Assembly (NCBI GenBank): GCA_950295325.1
Contig: OX485808.1
Coordinates: 37,163,180-37,227,179, forward strand
Direction of reading: 5' to 3'
DNA length: 64,000 nt
Source: Polytrichum commune
Lineage: Eukaryota > Streptophyta > Polytrichopsida > Polytrichales > Polytrichaceae
The position numbers and the translations under genes were made by a program. The notes under the pieces are model-generated. The model saw only the letters and a list, made by a program, of their open reading frames with translations, ran no database searches and had not been told where the DNA came from. Below, piece after piece: positions 42,350-57,000 of the stretch (position 1 is its first letter; every line of letters starts with the position of its first letter).

Positions 42350-44366
42350 GCATGGGGCCGACAATATTGATTCTTATTTTGTAAACACTACACCAAACCA
42401 CATGCTACTCAAATATAGGCATCTAACAACCAAATATAACCTGAAATTGGTTGTCTACACTTTACATCGAATAATACCACTATCTTGACCCAAGCGCAAA
42501 CTACAATATGCCAATTATATTGTCCTTGAACCAAGTAAGAATGCTCACTCAATGTTTTGCATTCATGCTAAACGCCTTGAACCCTAAACCCTAAACCCTT
42601 AATCCATAGTATTATGTTGTTCTTCTCAAAATCTAGTGAAATTTCGTCCAAGCCTTGCACTTCGAGGTTGTCTTATTGATACCGGCTTAGGATGACCTTA
42701 AGTGACGGACGAGAGTTGTCCTCCAAGAATTAAAGAGATTAACATGCAAATTCATCCAAACAGAACATGAATGTCATTATTGTTCACCCTCTTCAGTATG
42801 ACACATGTGAGAAACACAAAAAAAGTAGTGTTATCTAGGTGTCATCTTATCATTCATATGACAAGCGGTGTAAAGTTGTCATATTATTGAGGGAATACGA
42901 AAATATGAGCTTAAAAATATATATACAACAAGTTTAGGCAATATAGATGGTATGAAATAAGAGCTTATAACTCCAAACAAATACAAATATTTTCAAGAAC
43001 TCTTGACAAAGGAGTCCAAAGTGTGTAGTTGGATTGACATCCCCCCACTGCCTCATTTTATCATTAAAACTCTCAAATGAGAGGCAAGCAATTGGGCCTC
43101 ATGGTTGGACACATACACCTTCATTTCCATTGGGTTATAGCCATGCATATATTGATTGGGGACAAGGAACGGTTTTTGGATTAAATTTGGACATAGTTCC
43201 AAGATTTGAACTCTTTGGTTAACTCATAATTGAATTCTATGGGAGGACCCCCAATATGCTAGCAATATACCTACTTTTTATGATGATACATGAGTTGACA
43301 ATAGATATTTGAATGATATAATATTTGAATATGATTATATTATGCCAAAAAGATATACGTTGAATAGAGATTGGACTATATCCTTAAAAATAAAGATCCA
43401 TTCTATTTTAAGGATCAATTCCCCCCCTGTAATATGCTCCCAAGCCTAGTGTTGAGTAATACCTTGGCCTTGGAGTTGAGGCATGGACACGGGCATGCGG
43501 GACAAGGCGGTCCGCTCCTTTTTTTTTAAGCGGGCAGGTCCCCGAAGCCCGTCCGGCACGATGTCCTATGTTGACCTGCAATGGCCGGTCTTGCAAATGC
43601 ACTTCACCTGCAATGGCCGGTTAGCGCTGTCAAAGTGTACATGGTCCTTTCTCTAGGCTGCAGCAACGAGCGCTAGGCCGCGAAAGCCAGGCAACCGTGC
43701 ATATTGTATTCCATACCCCTTATCCCTTACTCAAGCTTGACACTTCCAAGTTCCATCAAATCGACATGCTAAAGGAGGCAAAATACATGTGAGGACCGAC
43801 ATTGGAAATGAAAGGTTGTCCTTTAATGTCATAAACAACTTGCCTCCACACATGTGACCATTTCAACATGTAAAGTACTTAGTAAAGTTACATCAATCGT
43901 CTTTATCATAGCCTTTGACGCCTTGCACAAGCTACGTATAGTAATTTGATAACTTAGATAGGGTAGGGGAGGGTAACTACCATGTAATTTTATTGGTTAT
44001 GTGAGAAAATGGGATTTCTTTGAGAACATTACCAATATTCACAAATAGTTAAGGCATGGATTTTTCGGCACCCTATACTTGTTAGAATATTACTTTTAGT
44101 GCATTTTCATGCAAATTTATACCAAATTTTGGATGTAAAGTTGCAAACCTGAAGTGAAGTTTTGAACCTTACTACCATCACATTGTGTTCTATTCTAACA
44201 TTGTCACATAAACTGCAACTTAAAAACATTAACCCATATGCACAAAAGTTTGTTTTTTGAAAAATGGTGTAACTTTATCAACACTATAGTTCACTTTCAA
44301 ATGCAATGTACATAATGGATTTACATAAGCAACCAAGTTGGGAGGTTGTATTCACAAATGTTGAAC
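42350..44366. other. Spacer between inverted duplication and copy 2
   Basis: It holds a short telomere-like run (CCCTAAACCCTAAACCC near 42583-42599), the inverted Tigger 3' end (42786-43008), and a GC-richer block at about 43420-43718 whose end matches the 3' end of the receptor (43695-43718). No gene is recognised; 43719-44366 is plain AT-rich sequence. Confidence 0.6.
42786..43008 (-). repeat. Inverted copy of the Tigger 3' end
   Basis: Reverse complement of 560-790 (see there). It begins, in minus orientation, after a TTCTTGA-AA-AT junction and includes TTTGTTTGGAGTTATAAG. No transposase frame is adjacent. Confidence 0.55.
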
Positions 44367-45490
44367 ATGACACTTATGCATCATACTAATGCATTGACAA
44401 ATGCATCTCATTTGAGTATGAGTTAACTACATTGAGCTAGGGTCGGATGCTATCTCTTAATGACCTTTTTGGGAAGGGTGCAAGCATCGTGAAGTGGACC
44501 AATAAATTGCTCCGGTATACTCAAACCATATTAATTTTGGTCAAAACCCTAAATATAATAGCAAAGTGTTGTCAAAAATGGAAAATGAAAACATATATAT
44601 ACGCACACGCGCACATATTTGTCATTTGTAGGTGATGTGAATTTTGGAGATCATTGTTTTGCTAAGCGTCACATTGATCCACATAAGTGGATAACTTTTA
44701 TCATCACGTTGATTCATCCATCCCAACCTTAGATATATTAAATATTACATTATGGGAAAAACACTATAAAATTTGAGGTGATTTCAATGACAATTACATG
44801 TTATTGTATCCATCCTATAATGGAATGATCATTCAAAGAAAATATAAACAAGTTGCATCGATTCCAAATGGGAGAATGTTTTTGTTGCATTTGAACAATG
44901 CAATCCGAATGCACATTATGCCATTGTCTCATACTCGTTGGTGCTAAGACTACCAAGAAATACCAAAAGATTTGGGGGGTAGAGAGAGGGAATCATCACA
45001 TATAAGGACACCTCTCATCCATCCCACATAAAAACTTGATCCCATGTAGGTTTGTTGCCGATTCATCTCAAATGACCTCAAGTACATCAATTTTGAGGTT
45101 CTAAAGCTAATTCCGGTGTCAAATCAACTAAACAAAGCAACTTCTAAAATGCATACAAATTCAAGACTTTTATCTTGGATGAATGTGAGGTATGTTCTGT
45201 ATATGACAATTCCCTCATCCCAAAAATGTGGTCGTTATCCCTTATCCCTTATACATTTACGACTTCATTAAAAGTACTCAGCTAAGATTGGGGGATTTCA
45301 TTCAAAGTGAGATTTGGATTGAATAACTTAGTCCATTTTGAAGCATGTCATGTCCAAACATACATAGTCTACTGGCGATTGTCTTTCAAACTTAAATGTC
45401 TTTGAGGCTTGGAATCATGAATAATTTGTTGTGTAGCCAACAATCTTTTGAACTGTCCGAATCGGTTTGAAGATGTATTCGTTTCCCATG

Positions 45491-46082
45491 GACCGTAAGG
45501 CCCCCAGGGGGCTTTTGATTGTAGAAAAGTGCAAATTGGATGAGATTGTTCCAAAGAAGCCCAAATTTGCAGGGAGAGGACCCTAACTGTTTTTGCGAGA
45601 TGGATCCAGTGGTCTTTTCCGATCAGAAAATGATAAAGGATTGGATTTTTGGCGAATTCTTTGAGTGAACAAAAATTTCAGTTTTTGGGCCCAATCTCAT
45701 TGCTTGGAGACTTCAGAGTCCCATATCTTTTTTTCCACAGCTCAGAATTTGACGGAAAAAAGTTCCACATGAGGGTCATAATGTTCTTTACATGTGGTAA
45801 AAATTTCAGATGTTTTGGAGCACTTCTAAGCAATCTGATTCCAGCATAAGCACGAAGTACCCCCTGCCCGAACAATTTCCATCAATCTTCTCAACGGTGG
45901 CAATTTCTCATAAATTGTGCGATCTTGTTGATCTTTTTTCATAAACAAGCTATGTAAGTCTTCTTTAGTTTCAACGGTGCCCATCGTGAAAATTACCCCA
46001 CACTAATAAGAAATTGAGCTTGCTACAAGAGCTAATCAAGAAAACATGACCTAAGCTAAAACACCCCCGGTCCTTTAGGGGT
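45491..46082. mobile_element. ~590-bp insertion only in copy 2, unclassified
   Basis: Copy 1 has a 12-bp sequence where copy 2 has this block, between CCCATG and TTAAGCAAAG. Its ends GGACCGTAAGGCCCCCAGGG and CCCCCGGTCCTTTAGGGG look related but are not a clean inverted repeat. A 66-codon open frame at 45649-45849 has no known domain. Confidence 0.5.
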
Positions 46083-46389
46083 TAAGCAAAGTTTTAGCAT
46101 ACTAACCTAGTTTGATTGAGTACTTCCACATGCAATATGTTAGATGTAGTCATGAAATATCCTCCGAGGTCCGTAATTTGAAGTTTGGCCAACATATATT
46201 CCCCTGACATTCTATGCATGCACAGTGGGAGTTAGGTGGAATCCCATGACTAGTGGTGCATCTATTTTTATTTTATAATAAGATATGCATTTAAAAAAAC
46301 TCAGCAAATTTTGAGGTGTTTTTTTAATGTTATTTTTTGTTATAAATTCACTACTACAATTAGTCTAGGCCAGTAGGGTGAATATAAAC

Positions 46390-46920
46390 ACGCACAACTT
46401 CGCCAATTGTTCCATATTATCATGTAGCATTAGTACATTTAAAGTCAACGGCAATGCGCCAAGTGATGGAGAACGGTGACGTTGCACAAGACGAATTTCG
46501 CATCAGAGACGATGGAGGCCCAGTCTTGGATGAATACTTGGGCGGAGAAGAGTTCGAAGAACTGATCTTGGAAGAGAAAAATGATTCGACAATGATGTGC
46601 CATAAAGGACCTCCCGGATTGATGTCTTTGATGATTTTCAATGAAAAACATTTAAAATGTTTTGAAATATTTCAAAATGTATCTTATGATGCCGCCTCCG
46701 ACCTCTAGAATAATAATAATAAAAAACAACATTGACCATGGCATATGTATTCAAGACACGACAATTAGGGCAATTAGCTTGTTGATGCATGGAAACTAAG
46801 TCAGTGAGTCTCGGAAGGAAGAGAATTGAAAATATCGGACTTGTAAGTCCAACTAAGTTACCCGAAGCATATCGAGTGCATTCCATGGGCAGACCAGAGG
46901 AGTTTGTAACTTAGATTTAA
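46390..46920 (+). pseudogene. Degenerate conserved fragment, copy 2
   Basis: Counterpart of 6240-6811. The acidic frame (QDEFRIRDDGG, LGGEEFEELILEEKND) shifts after EEKND because one base group is missing. The C-terminal AYRVHSMGRPEEFVT is kept with a few substitutions upstream. Confidence 0.35.
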
Positions 46921-46922
46921 TT

Positions 46923-48554
46923 GTCAATGTGTTTCAGGCAAGTGAACCTTCAGAGGTTGGAGGTCCAGTGATTTTATTTGTTTATTTTAATTCTTTTGGG
47001 GGGTGACGGTTTATCTCCAAATCTTGATGCTAAAAAAAGCATTATGTCGCTTTGCATCCATTTGATCGTCCAAAAATTACCCAAAATTGCTAATTTGGAT
47101 GAAGTTGTCATATTTTGGATGAATATCATGATTATCATCCTTATGTGGTTTTGTGACTTCAATATTGTTACTAGTGTAGCTATATTAGAAATTTGAGAAA
47201 ATGATAATTATTAATATTTTGGCCAACTTTTTTTTTCTTTTTTCTTTTGGTTCCCCCCTCCCCCCTCTATTCTTGATTCCTTCAACTACTTCTTAAAATA
47301 TAAAGGATACCGCACAATCACATCCCAATTTCAATAAACAATCATTATCCCTGCTCTAGATAGTCAAACTTTAGGTTTCACATATAACATATTAAATTTA
47401 ATTCTAGTGAGTTTTTCCTGAGACAACGTGGGTCACACTTGAATAATCAAATTGGAAATTGCAAGTGCCTTGACAACACATATACCGATACCACTCCCGT
47501 ATTTAGTATGAACAAAAGTAGGTGATGGCCATCACTAAGAAACACCAACTCACTCAATTAAACCAAAATGCATTGTAAATAATAATGCAGAGGCAGAGGT
47601 AAGGAAGTGACTGGAAACGGTTAATGTTAAAGTTAGAAAAGACGTTGAATTGGTCACATAAATTCCATATTAAATTTTTGGATACTTTAAGTACATTATC
47701 CAAAAATATCGGTTTTCCTTAAAACAATTTAATCAATGCCGAAGTGGTCAAGGTACTACGGTACCCATGTCCCCCCACCCCCGCCCAATTGTGTTGATTA
47801 TTAAATCTAGAATGATTGATAAATGTTGAGCACGTAGTCCAACCTCTTTTAAACACATGTCTTGTTGGGTTTCGTTCTTAAATCTAACCTCATCACACAT
47901 AACTCAAATTTATGTGCTTGATCAAAATAATTGGTTGAGTAGGCCCACGTGCCATAATTAACTGGCAACTTTTGGCACCATCCATTGGCATCTCCGGCTG
48001 GAATAGTGTAAAAATTGATGAGCCAACATCTATTTCTCAACATAATCCCCAACAACTTCATGGCTAAAACCGAATGAAAAAGTCGGTGTGATTGGGGCTT
48101 GAATGGCTGGCCACATGGCGCAACTTTGTTGCCTCGCAACTGTTTTTCGTTGTTGGGGAGGTAGGGCAATCAGACGAGAGGTTGTATGACACAAAAATGT
48201 TTACATCCAAAAGCAAGCCAATACATAGGATGCATAATGCGTTTTACTCCAACACAATAAACATATTGCCCATGTTTTACTCATAGTAAAATACTTTTAT
48301 CATTTTTTTTTATTGATGCATCCATTTTTTTTTATTAGTTTCAAAGGGTTGGGCACATGGTCCAACTTTGCTACCCAACAATTGGGAAGGTAGGACACGC
48401 AGGGGAGTAGCTGTACAACACAACAAAAAAATTGCTATATCCAAGGCAAGCCACCGCACATGATGTAGAATGCAATAAAAATGCACATTGAGTTTTACCC
48501 CAACGCAATAAACTCATTGCATGTGTTTTACCCGACAATAAAAATAAAGTTCTT
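46923..48554. other. 1.63-kb segment present only in copy 2
   Basis: Copy 1 joins TTTAATT to ATAGGCC directly (two bases AG between them). This segment contains two imperfect ~250-bp direct repeats (about 48095-48290 and 48345-48545, each with CACATGG-CAACTTTG and CAAGCCA). A minus-strand frame at 47849-48169 (WLINFYTIPAGDANGWCQKL) is unrecognised. Insertion here or deletion in copy 1 are both possible. Confidence 0.6.
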
Positions 48555-48834
48555 ATAGGCCATTTTTACTGTTGCATTCTATTTTGTTCTAAGATTTTGC
48601 TTTAAATTGTTTCACTCCGAGTCCTTGAAGGGCTACCCATGTTGTGGAAGCCCAAGTCATGTGCCCAACCCTTGAGATTGGGCCTACTAGTGGTTGCTCT
48701 ACTCTTAGTACCTATTATTATTATTATTACTACATATTCCCTTATTCATGTGTACAAAAACATGTGTAGACAGTGGGTGTATGTACATGTAATTACTATA
48801 TTTGGAGCCCATTTTTTGCAGCAATTTCTTGGGG

Positions 48835-49097
48835 TTGTGGTGGCTAGGGCTAGAGCTCATGCCATTTGGGCGTGCCCAAGCCGGCTGAGCCATGACCCCA
48901 TCACGGGGGAAGGGGATGTCAAGGTTGGAGCCCGCGTTCTAGCACTCCCAAGCAGTCCTACCGATTTTAGTTTGTTTTTGGTCCCCAACGACAATTGTTG
49001 CCCGCCCTGCCCAATTCCAAAAACAAATTGCCCTTGCATTCTTGAAGGCCGTTTGTTCCCAAATCCCATATTGAGTGCATTCGCCTTGAAGGCCCAA

Positions 49098-49098
<1 letters not shown>
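48835..49098. repeat. Inverted repeat arm in copy 2, pairs with 49890-50131
   Basis: Same pair as 7095-7372 and 11197-11448. Here the loop is only about 0.8 kb because the 2.5-kb segment and MITE are absent. Confidence 0.7.

Positions 49099-49100
<2 letters not shown>

Positions 49101-49182
<82 letters not shown>
49101..49182. repeat. (TC)n(TA)n compound microsatellite
   Basis: About 26 TC units followed by about 14 TA units. This is the site where copy 1 carries its extra 2.5 kb. Confidence 0.95.
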
Positions 49183-49186
<4 letters not shown>

Positions 49187-49889
49187 CATTGCCCTTAGTA
49201 GAAAAGCAATAGAGTGGGATTTCATTCTTGATTTGCAAGTGAAAGCATGCACATGAATGTCAATAAAGCATGTAATGAACTTGGAAGTAAAAGATATTAA
49301 AAAAATCCTCATTAGAATTATTGTTATAATGTATGGGACTTACCAATTGGAGGGGTATTTTGTCATTCTAAAATGAAACTTACATTTGTGTGCTATTTTT
49401 AATTTTTAATTTTATGATGTTTTAGTTAATTCCTTTTACTTTCACAAGTATATATATATGAACTCTTTAAGTTGAATAAATGAAGTTAAATGTATTAATC
49501 CTAATTAGTTACAATTAAGTTTGAAATTATGCTTACCAAGGAAATTAAGCCAATTATATATGAAATGCGCTTACATGAATGAAATATGACTTAATACATT
49601 CAATCATGCTTAATAAGTTCAAATATGTTTGAATACTTGTGAAAAGTAGAAGGCATTAACAAAAATATTCTAAACTAACCAAACCAAAAATAGCACACAA
49701 ATATAAGTTTCATTTTAGAATGAGAAAAGACCTTTTCAAATGGTAAGTTGCATACATTATAACCTAAACCCTATCTTTTTTTACTTTTGAGTTCATTACA
49801 TGTTCTATTGACATTCATTTACAAGCTTTCGGTTTCAATTCAAGAATAAAGTCTCAGTCAACTACTTCTTTACCAAGGGGAAGTGAACA

Positions 49890-50131
49890 TGTATATTGAA
49901 TTTTGGACCTTCAAGACGAAGTGCACTCAATATGAGATGTGTGGACAGGTGACCTTCAAGAATGTAAGGGCGATTTGTTTTTGGAATCGAGCGGGGCAAG
50001 CAACAGTTGTCAGTCGGGACCCCCAAAAAAAAAAACTTTTTTGGGGGGCTGCCCGAGGGTGCCTGGGCAAAGACACCCCCCCTTCCCCCACCCATATGGC
50101 ACGAGCTCTAGCCCTGGCCGGTTGTGGTGGT
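49890..50131. repeat. Inverted repeat arm in copy 2
   Basis: Partner of 48835-49098. It includes ACCTTCAAGACGAAGTGCAC and CATATGGCACGAGCTCTAGC. Confidence 0.7.
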
Positions 50132-50817
50132 AACCTACTAAACTCTACATGTTGCCTAATGCAAACGTCTAGACCTAGAGACCTGGACTTGGGATCTGGA
50201 CCCCAGTGAGGATATGACGGTGTTCTGTGGCCATACCCAATGTTACCACTCCCCATGTTCAATTCATACACACAACTAAGTTACTTAGGCAATTCTAGGC
50301 CCATGTTGAGCTTACCATTTCTGCGCCTATGATTGGGGAGAACCGGCATTAGTTACAGATGAACCGGTTGAGTTTGAGAAATAACCGGTTGAGGTTCAAG
50401 ACTTTAGGAGCATTACCAATCACTTTAGAGGAATTTATGGAATATACCTCGAATTAATATAGGAAAACCAAAGGATGTCAATATGTAACCGGTTGGACTT
50501 GCAAATACTAGGATCTTAACTAGGGTTCGGGAGATTTTTGAGCTCAACCAACTAAAATCCGCCCCTTCACAACTTTGACCGGTTTTTTTAGGATTTGACC
50601 GGTTGCAAACTTGTTGCCATTAATTCGGACCGGCCAATGTCCTATATTTTTTTTTCAAGTGCGGTTGATTTCCTCTTCATTGTAATGACAACCGGTTGAT
50701 GGCTGTGGATTTACTCTTTTATCATACCTAGGTCTTAAAACCTCGTATTAGATTTGAGGTCACAACATGATAAAAGAGTAACCTAACATACCATACTGCA
50801 TACAAAAATGGAATACA

Positions 50818-51012
50818 TCAAATGTTAGAGTCAAAATCAGCAGTATCATCTTCACCTTCAAGAGGAAAACGCCCTGAAAGGTATCTTTGTGGATGTGACA
50901 ACAACCATCTAAACCTTGTAGAGTTCCTCCATAAAGCTACGGCTTTCATTAGTACGTTATCAAGATCACCACGAAGATCTTCCATAAATACACTCATAAA
51001 TAATTCCAAACG
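50818..51012 (-). CDS. Probable terminal exon of an unrecognised gene (copy 2)
   Basis: Counterpart of 12617-12811 with the frame kept open, several amino-acid changes and the same TAG acceptor upstream. Most changes lie just left of the abrupt switch to near-identity. Family not recognised. Confidence 0.35.
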   Translation of the reverse strand, partial: RLELFMSVFMEDLRGDLDNVLMKAVALWRNSTRFRWLLSHPQRYLSGRFPLEGEDDTADFDSNI

Positions 51013-54000
51013 CTAGCCGTCAACAATGAAATGCAATAATGAAGCAAAAAGCTTCGCCTGTCGGCCATTCACCAAATCGCTACAAGCCTATAACGAACAC
51101 ATAACCTAAACCCTAGAACCAAATAATACATGGCCCTAGATGAACCAAACCGGATGAAATCTGCCTATTTCGCAGTTTATCCGGGTAGAAATCCTCCTCC
51201 TCAAAATGGTTACCGGCTGAAATCCGTTTTTTTTGTTAAAAGCAACGGTTTCACATCCTCCACTTTCCCAATTCAACTGGACTTTTCACAAAACCAACTG
51301 GCCACCATTACACTAAATACGGGTTCTCCCCGGACATTGATCTCAACCGATTATGCCCAAAAATCTCCCCGATCAATGTTCTGTGCCCCCTGGAGCGAAA
51401 GTGGTGTATGATTATTTGAGAAGTGGTGTGTGAATTAATTACCGCCTTCTGTGATGGGGGGCTTTTGACTACTAAAGAATGGCGAGGTGAGCCTTCTTTG
51501 AAATTCATGCTTTCGTATGGTGTGTTTGACCTGTCTCATTTGAACACGTGTGTCACAATTTTAGTTCAAGCGCACACCCATTTGGCTGATCTAGATGAGG
51601 GTTTGTGATTCTTATTTACATTTTCCTCTGTTGTCATGGTCACTCTTTTCATCTCGGTATCCTTTTTTTTTTTTGGAAAGGGCAGACTTTGTAGAAGGTA
51701 TGGATGTATCTTATCGATGTTGAGTCTAGAATGGTTACATATTTTGAACATGTAGTTCAATGTCAATCGGAAACATTTCATTTTGATGCCTATTTTTAGA
51801 TTCACGCCTAATCACGTATCACTCAAATACAAGTGTCCAGATTATTGTTGTGCTTGATTTAGGCATGTCTACCTTACTGCCCCCTTCACTCGCTAAATAG
51901 ATTGAAGATGTTCCGCCTTTTGATTTGTAGGTTTTGGTGCACACTATGAAAAGCTGCAACCTAGTGGTTGGAGCCCTCTAGGGTTGTGGGCACCGTTGAA
52001 GTAGATGTGCATAATTTGGTGTTGGATCTAAATCGGACACCTATATTTGAGTGATGTATGGTTGAGTGTGAATCTAAGAATGCACACCAAAAAGACACGT
52101 GATGAAAAAAGATTGGAGTACATGCTCAAAAATTGTTAACCATCTAGACGGAATAGTCAACATAATTGGGGAGATCTATATCATCTTTTCACAACTGAGA
52201 GAATATTTACTTTGACACTGGATGAGATATTCATACAAACCTTCGAATTTCATGAGGAAAATTGTTATGGGCGCGAACTGGAGTTGCTAATCATCTCGCA
52301 CTAATTACGTTTTTCACCTTTTTCACACCCTACGAGAAGTGGGTGCAAAGAGAAAAGTGTCCGTTTAAGACCCGCTTACCTTACCACCGAGCAGTGCGAG
52401 TTTTTTATGAGTGTTGCTCTCAACTAATGGTTGCTTGAGGCCGGGTTAAGCTAAAACACACTATGGAAGCCTATCATCGCAAAGGATACTCGACAGAAGG
52501 GATGGAGAGGGGTCAACAGGCTAGGGTTGGGTCTCTTACTTTGCCACTTCCGCTTTTAAGCCCCGCCAACAAGGATGCCATGTAGGCTTGGAATTAAAAA
52601 CCAGGACAGGTGGGAACGTGGAACAATTAAAAACTCTTCATGCGTTAAAAACCCAGACTTTAGGGTCAAGTGGGCAGAGAGCCTTAACTTAGACATGGCA
52701 TGATACTCGGGTCCCGAGCTCATCGGTCGAGGAAAATACCACCAGATTTCAAGACCCACAGATTTGTAGTAGGTAAAAGGCCATAACTTAGAGGCTAAAT
52801 AATAATGTTATCATGTGGCTACCCTGAAACTTACCCTGTCATCGGATCCATCATCATCATCATCATGGGATTCCGGACTTTAAAAGCACTTTCATTATAG
52901 TGGCCACTGAGTCGCTTTTGTGTGAGAGATTCAAGTGACTCATTCAAGGATTCCCAGGGTCCTTTCTTCCACACAACTCCCAGAGTCCCAATGTATATAT
53001 ATATTTTCTATGCATACCGACAAGAACCTCCGACATTCAAGTGTGCAGACTTGGACTTTGAGGTTGACGGTGGCGTGACAATTCAACAAAATAGGTTTGC
53101 CGACACTGCTAGAAAGCTTCTAGCAGGATTCTAGAATGGGAACATCTTCGTACCTGACTCCGTTGCTCAAATTCTATTCCGAGAGAGCCGACTTCGAAAG
53201 CTTCAGCTTCGTGCTCAAGAGTCAGTTTCCTCTTGTGAGATATTGTAGGGGGCTTGCTTAGTAGCTAGGGTGTCTGTAAAGGTCGATTGATGGTTACAGT
53301 CATCTTATCATTCGAGTGAGAAGTGTAGAAATCATCACGACAAGTCGGTCACAGCCTCAACCCAGCAAGGTGTTTTTCCCTCTTCTTTTTTGGTTTTCTT
53401 TGGGGTGGTTTGTCTTGATTTTGACATTTTTGTGTAGTTGAGATGAACTAACCAATCCTTTTAAATTTCCTCCGTGTGTGTGTTTTTGTCTCTCCAGGCT
53501 CTACTTTGACCAGTTCCAAGCTCAACGAAACTCAGTCAACAAAGCGGCCACTTAGGTAGGTTCTTCATCGTTCGATCTCTCATACACGTAAATCATCGGT
53601 GTCTATCGTGTTCTAGAAATCTATGTGCTTCATATCAGAAACATCTTTTTAAGCCAGTAAATACTACCTTTAGTATGTTCCGTTCTGATAGAATCTATAT
53701 TTGAATAGATCCGGTGTCTATTGTCTTCCGTGCTAGAAATCTCTGTGGTTGCATAACATTCTTAAACCAGTTACACCGAATATCTTACCATTTTCTCATA
53801 AATTTCATACTTATGTAATTCGTGCTCGGTGTGTATTGTGTTCGGTGCTAGAAATCTTTGTGCTTTCATAACATTCTTAACATTCTTAACCTAGTACAAG
53901 TTGACTGCCTTGACCTTTTGAGATCTCTTGAAAGGATTGAACTTGTGATCCCATAATACAAGTTGAGGAGACTTTCAAAGTAGGTCATGCCATCAACTAC

Positions 54001-57000
54001 TACATCTCCACACCAAGACCAAACAATTCATAAAGTAGTTGCGTTCGACTGTTGTGATGTCTGTTGAAACTTTGACCAGTCATATCAAGTATGCTCTAGA
54101 TCGGAAAATGACTTGCTCAAGGTGGTCTTCCTAAGTTTAAGATTTGGGTGGTTTATATATTCACAATACTTGTCTTAAGAATGTTATAGTTAGACATGCT
54201 AATTTGTTTAATATGGAGGTTTCCAGGAGGAGGGTTGTTAATTGGTGGCACAAAATTGATCATACAAGATAATACAATGCCATTGAAACCTCCCACTTTG
54301 AGTGCTCAAGCTTGAAAGTTTTGCTTCCTATGTTTAATTTAACTTATGGATCATTGAATTACCTCATAACCTTCTATTCTATCGACGCCAGTACAAAATC
54401 TAGACTGGGAAAACGAGACTAATATCACCTGCAGTCCTTACTGATTTAGTGAAGTTTAAACGTACAATTTGAGTTCCAAAAATTTCTTAGCTTCATCGTC
54501 ATGCAAGGAATTTTAGATAACCGGATCATGTGTGACTCTCACATCAAATTGGGACCTCATCAAATACATTCATTTAAACTACGCTCATCTTAAATCAATT
54601 CGATTAGATCATACCATAACCCTGTGCCAACTAGGTTACACTTGAGCTAAATTCTGGCAAATGACAAACCTTGCTCTTGCTTTTTGTCTTCTGCCAATAG
54701 GGAACGTAGAAGTTGAAAGAGGGTTAGAATTTAGATGACACCACATATACGAGTGTGTTTTATGGCACTCAAACTTCCCATCTTGCAGAACATCTACCTG
54801 TTGCAGTTCAATATCTGAACCTGTGCTTGTAGAAAAAAATAATGTTCTGCCTTCTAGGTTTGTATGAGTTGTAAATTAATATTTGTATGCTTGATGGGGT
54901 AATATCGGAAGGTCAAATTAGGTGATGGACAATGATATTATATATGTCGAGAAGCTAGCTCTTAGGTTTGGTGACTTGAATTCCTGATGGACTAGTGGTA
55001 AAAATCAGGAGTGAAGTTGAGGTGTGCCATTTCGGCCTCAAGTTTCTTAGCTTCATATGTTAGCTCCTTTGTTTGTGTGATGTATTACAACTCGTTTCGA
55101 AAGCAGGTAGAGTGACAAGTCGGTAATGGGTTTTTTGGTTTGATCGAACGAGTGTTTACGTGGAGGGATATATAATCTAGAGCCATGCTTGCTTACGCAA
55201 GGAAACATGAACACCGGTTGTATACTTCATTCTAGTTCTGTAGGTTGGGAGGACTTCAGAAGTGTCTGGTTGAATGATTTGGTTTCCAATAAATCGTCTG
55301 ATGGGATGAGCACTTGTGGATTGTGAAGCTAGGGATGGCCGAAATTGGTTTGGAGCATACTATGAGTTATTGGGGAAGTTGGTGATTGGGTGGCCGACAT
55401 AGTCCGAGTTCAGGGCGAAGGTAAGATACCAATACGCCACACATATTCCAACTTACTTTCAAAGCAGACAAGTAAAGGATAGCAGAGGTCTTTGTTTTTA
55501 ATCGAAGCTTTGCTTACAACTCTTTTTATTCTTCAAAAATTCTAACATACATGACAACACCTCAGGTGTAGTATACAATAAATAACGAGAAGATTTCTCC
55601 AAAGTTTTGGCGATCCCTTTGTGAGTTGTTATGGAGCTCTTGAATCCATGTACTTGTAGACTTCTGAGAATCGGTGCATACTAACCTCGAAGGTATTTTT
55701 CGTCTTATCTTTGTCCACCAGTGGAGGATACGTTTTCAGCGGCCTTCAAAACGAACAAGAACTATTTACACCCTGCAACACTCTTGACTTATCCTTGAAC
55801 TCAACTCGACATTTGGTCGGGAGTTGGTTGTTTTGCATACAATACCTTCCATATTGGGTGAGATTCGGTGCGTTCTTGGAGGTAGTCAGGAGGTTTGAAG
55901 GGAAATCTCTGAATCAGGTGTTTTTAAAGGTCATACTTATTTTGGCATGCCATCAGGAGGTGCTCGTCATTCACCTCCAAGCATGCATCACAGTTGGAAA
56001 GAAAGTGTAATTTGATATTGTGTGCAAATCAATCGACGGAAAATCAGCGGGAACCATCTCCAGACAAAAAGTCCCTTTGAGTTAGAATTGCCGACCAAAA
56101 GACATGTTGGCATTTTCATCTGTTGTTGATGTTGAAGTAACTTGAGTTCCCTGTTTTTCTTCTGACAACGGTGTGACTTCCACTGCAGTTTCCAGAGACA
56201 TCAACAACACTCCACCATGGTTTTGCTCACATTGGCAGCTTACAGATCGTTAGGGAGGCCGTTTATGGCGTTGTGGGATTTGGGCGGCGACTAGGGTTAG
56301 GTGGTGGAGGTGGCGGTCTTGTTGTTCGGAGCTTTGCAGTTTGAAGGTTTTTGATGGTTTGTGGTGATTGGGGAGCTTTGGCAATATCGCTATTGTATAT
56401 TTGAAGTGGTCATGCCATGCGGGCGGGAGTGACATGACGACGACAATGTTGGAAGTGTAGTTTGTAAGTTAGCTTGGGTGGGAGGATGGAGGCATGGAGG
56501 CGAATGGAGGTTTAGTGGCGGGGTTGCAGTACTTCCGGAACTACGAGTTGGTCGTCGTGATTCTTAGATTATACTGATGGGGTAACTTACATTCTCTCAT
56601 TTTTGCATTTCCCTCAATCCCACATGGTTAGTTTGCATGCATTTGGTCCAAGCAGGGCCGTCGTCTGCACACGCAAACAAAAGATTGAAGCATCGAAAAT
56701 GTGAATGTGGGGCAAATGGTGAAGGAGAGAATTTAGGGAGGAGATGGGTACCTCCCTTCCTCCCTCCCTTCCTCTTCTCCTTCATTACCCTCTGTATTGT
56801 TTTGATTTCCAGACATACATGAAGCGCCTGTCGTTGTCTCACACCACTTGAGGTCAAGCTCAAGGTTGTAAATTTGGTGGGCCAAGGTAAAAGACCTTCG
56901 CCCTAACATGCGCCTAAGATGATGGAACTTTGTCTTTAAAGGTTGGTTTCCGCTTATTTTGGATTGAAATTCAAGTTCAAGCTTGTGTTCAAGTCGAAGT

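Noticed and set aside
42583-42600. Telomere or telomere fusion site
   Set aside because: Only about two and a half CCCTAAA units; too short for more than chance or a minor interstitial repeat.
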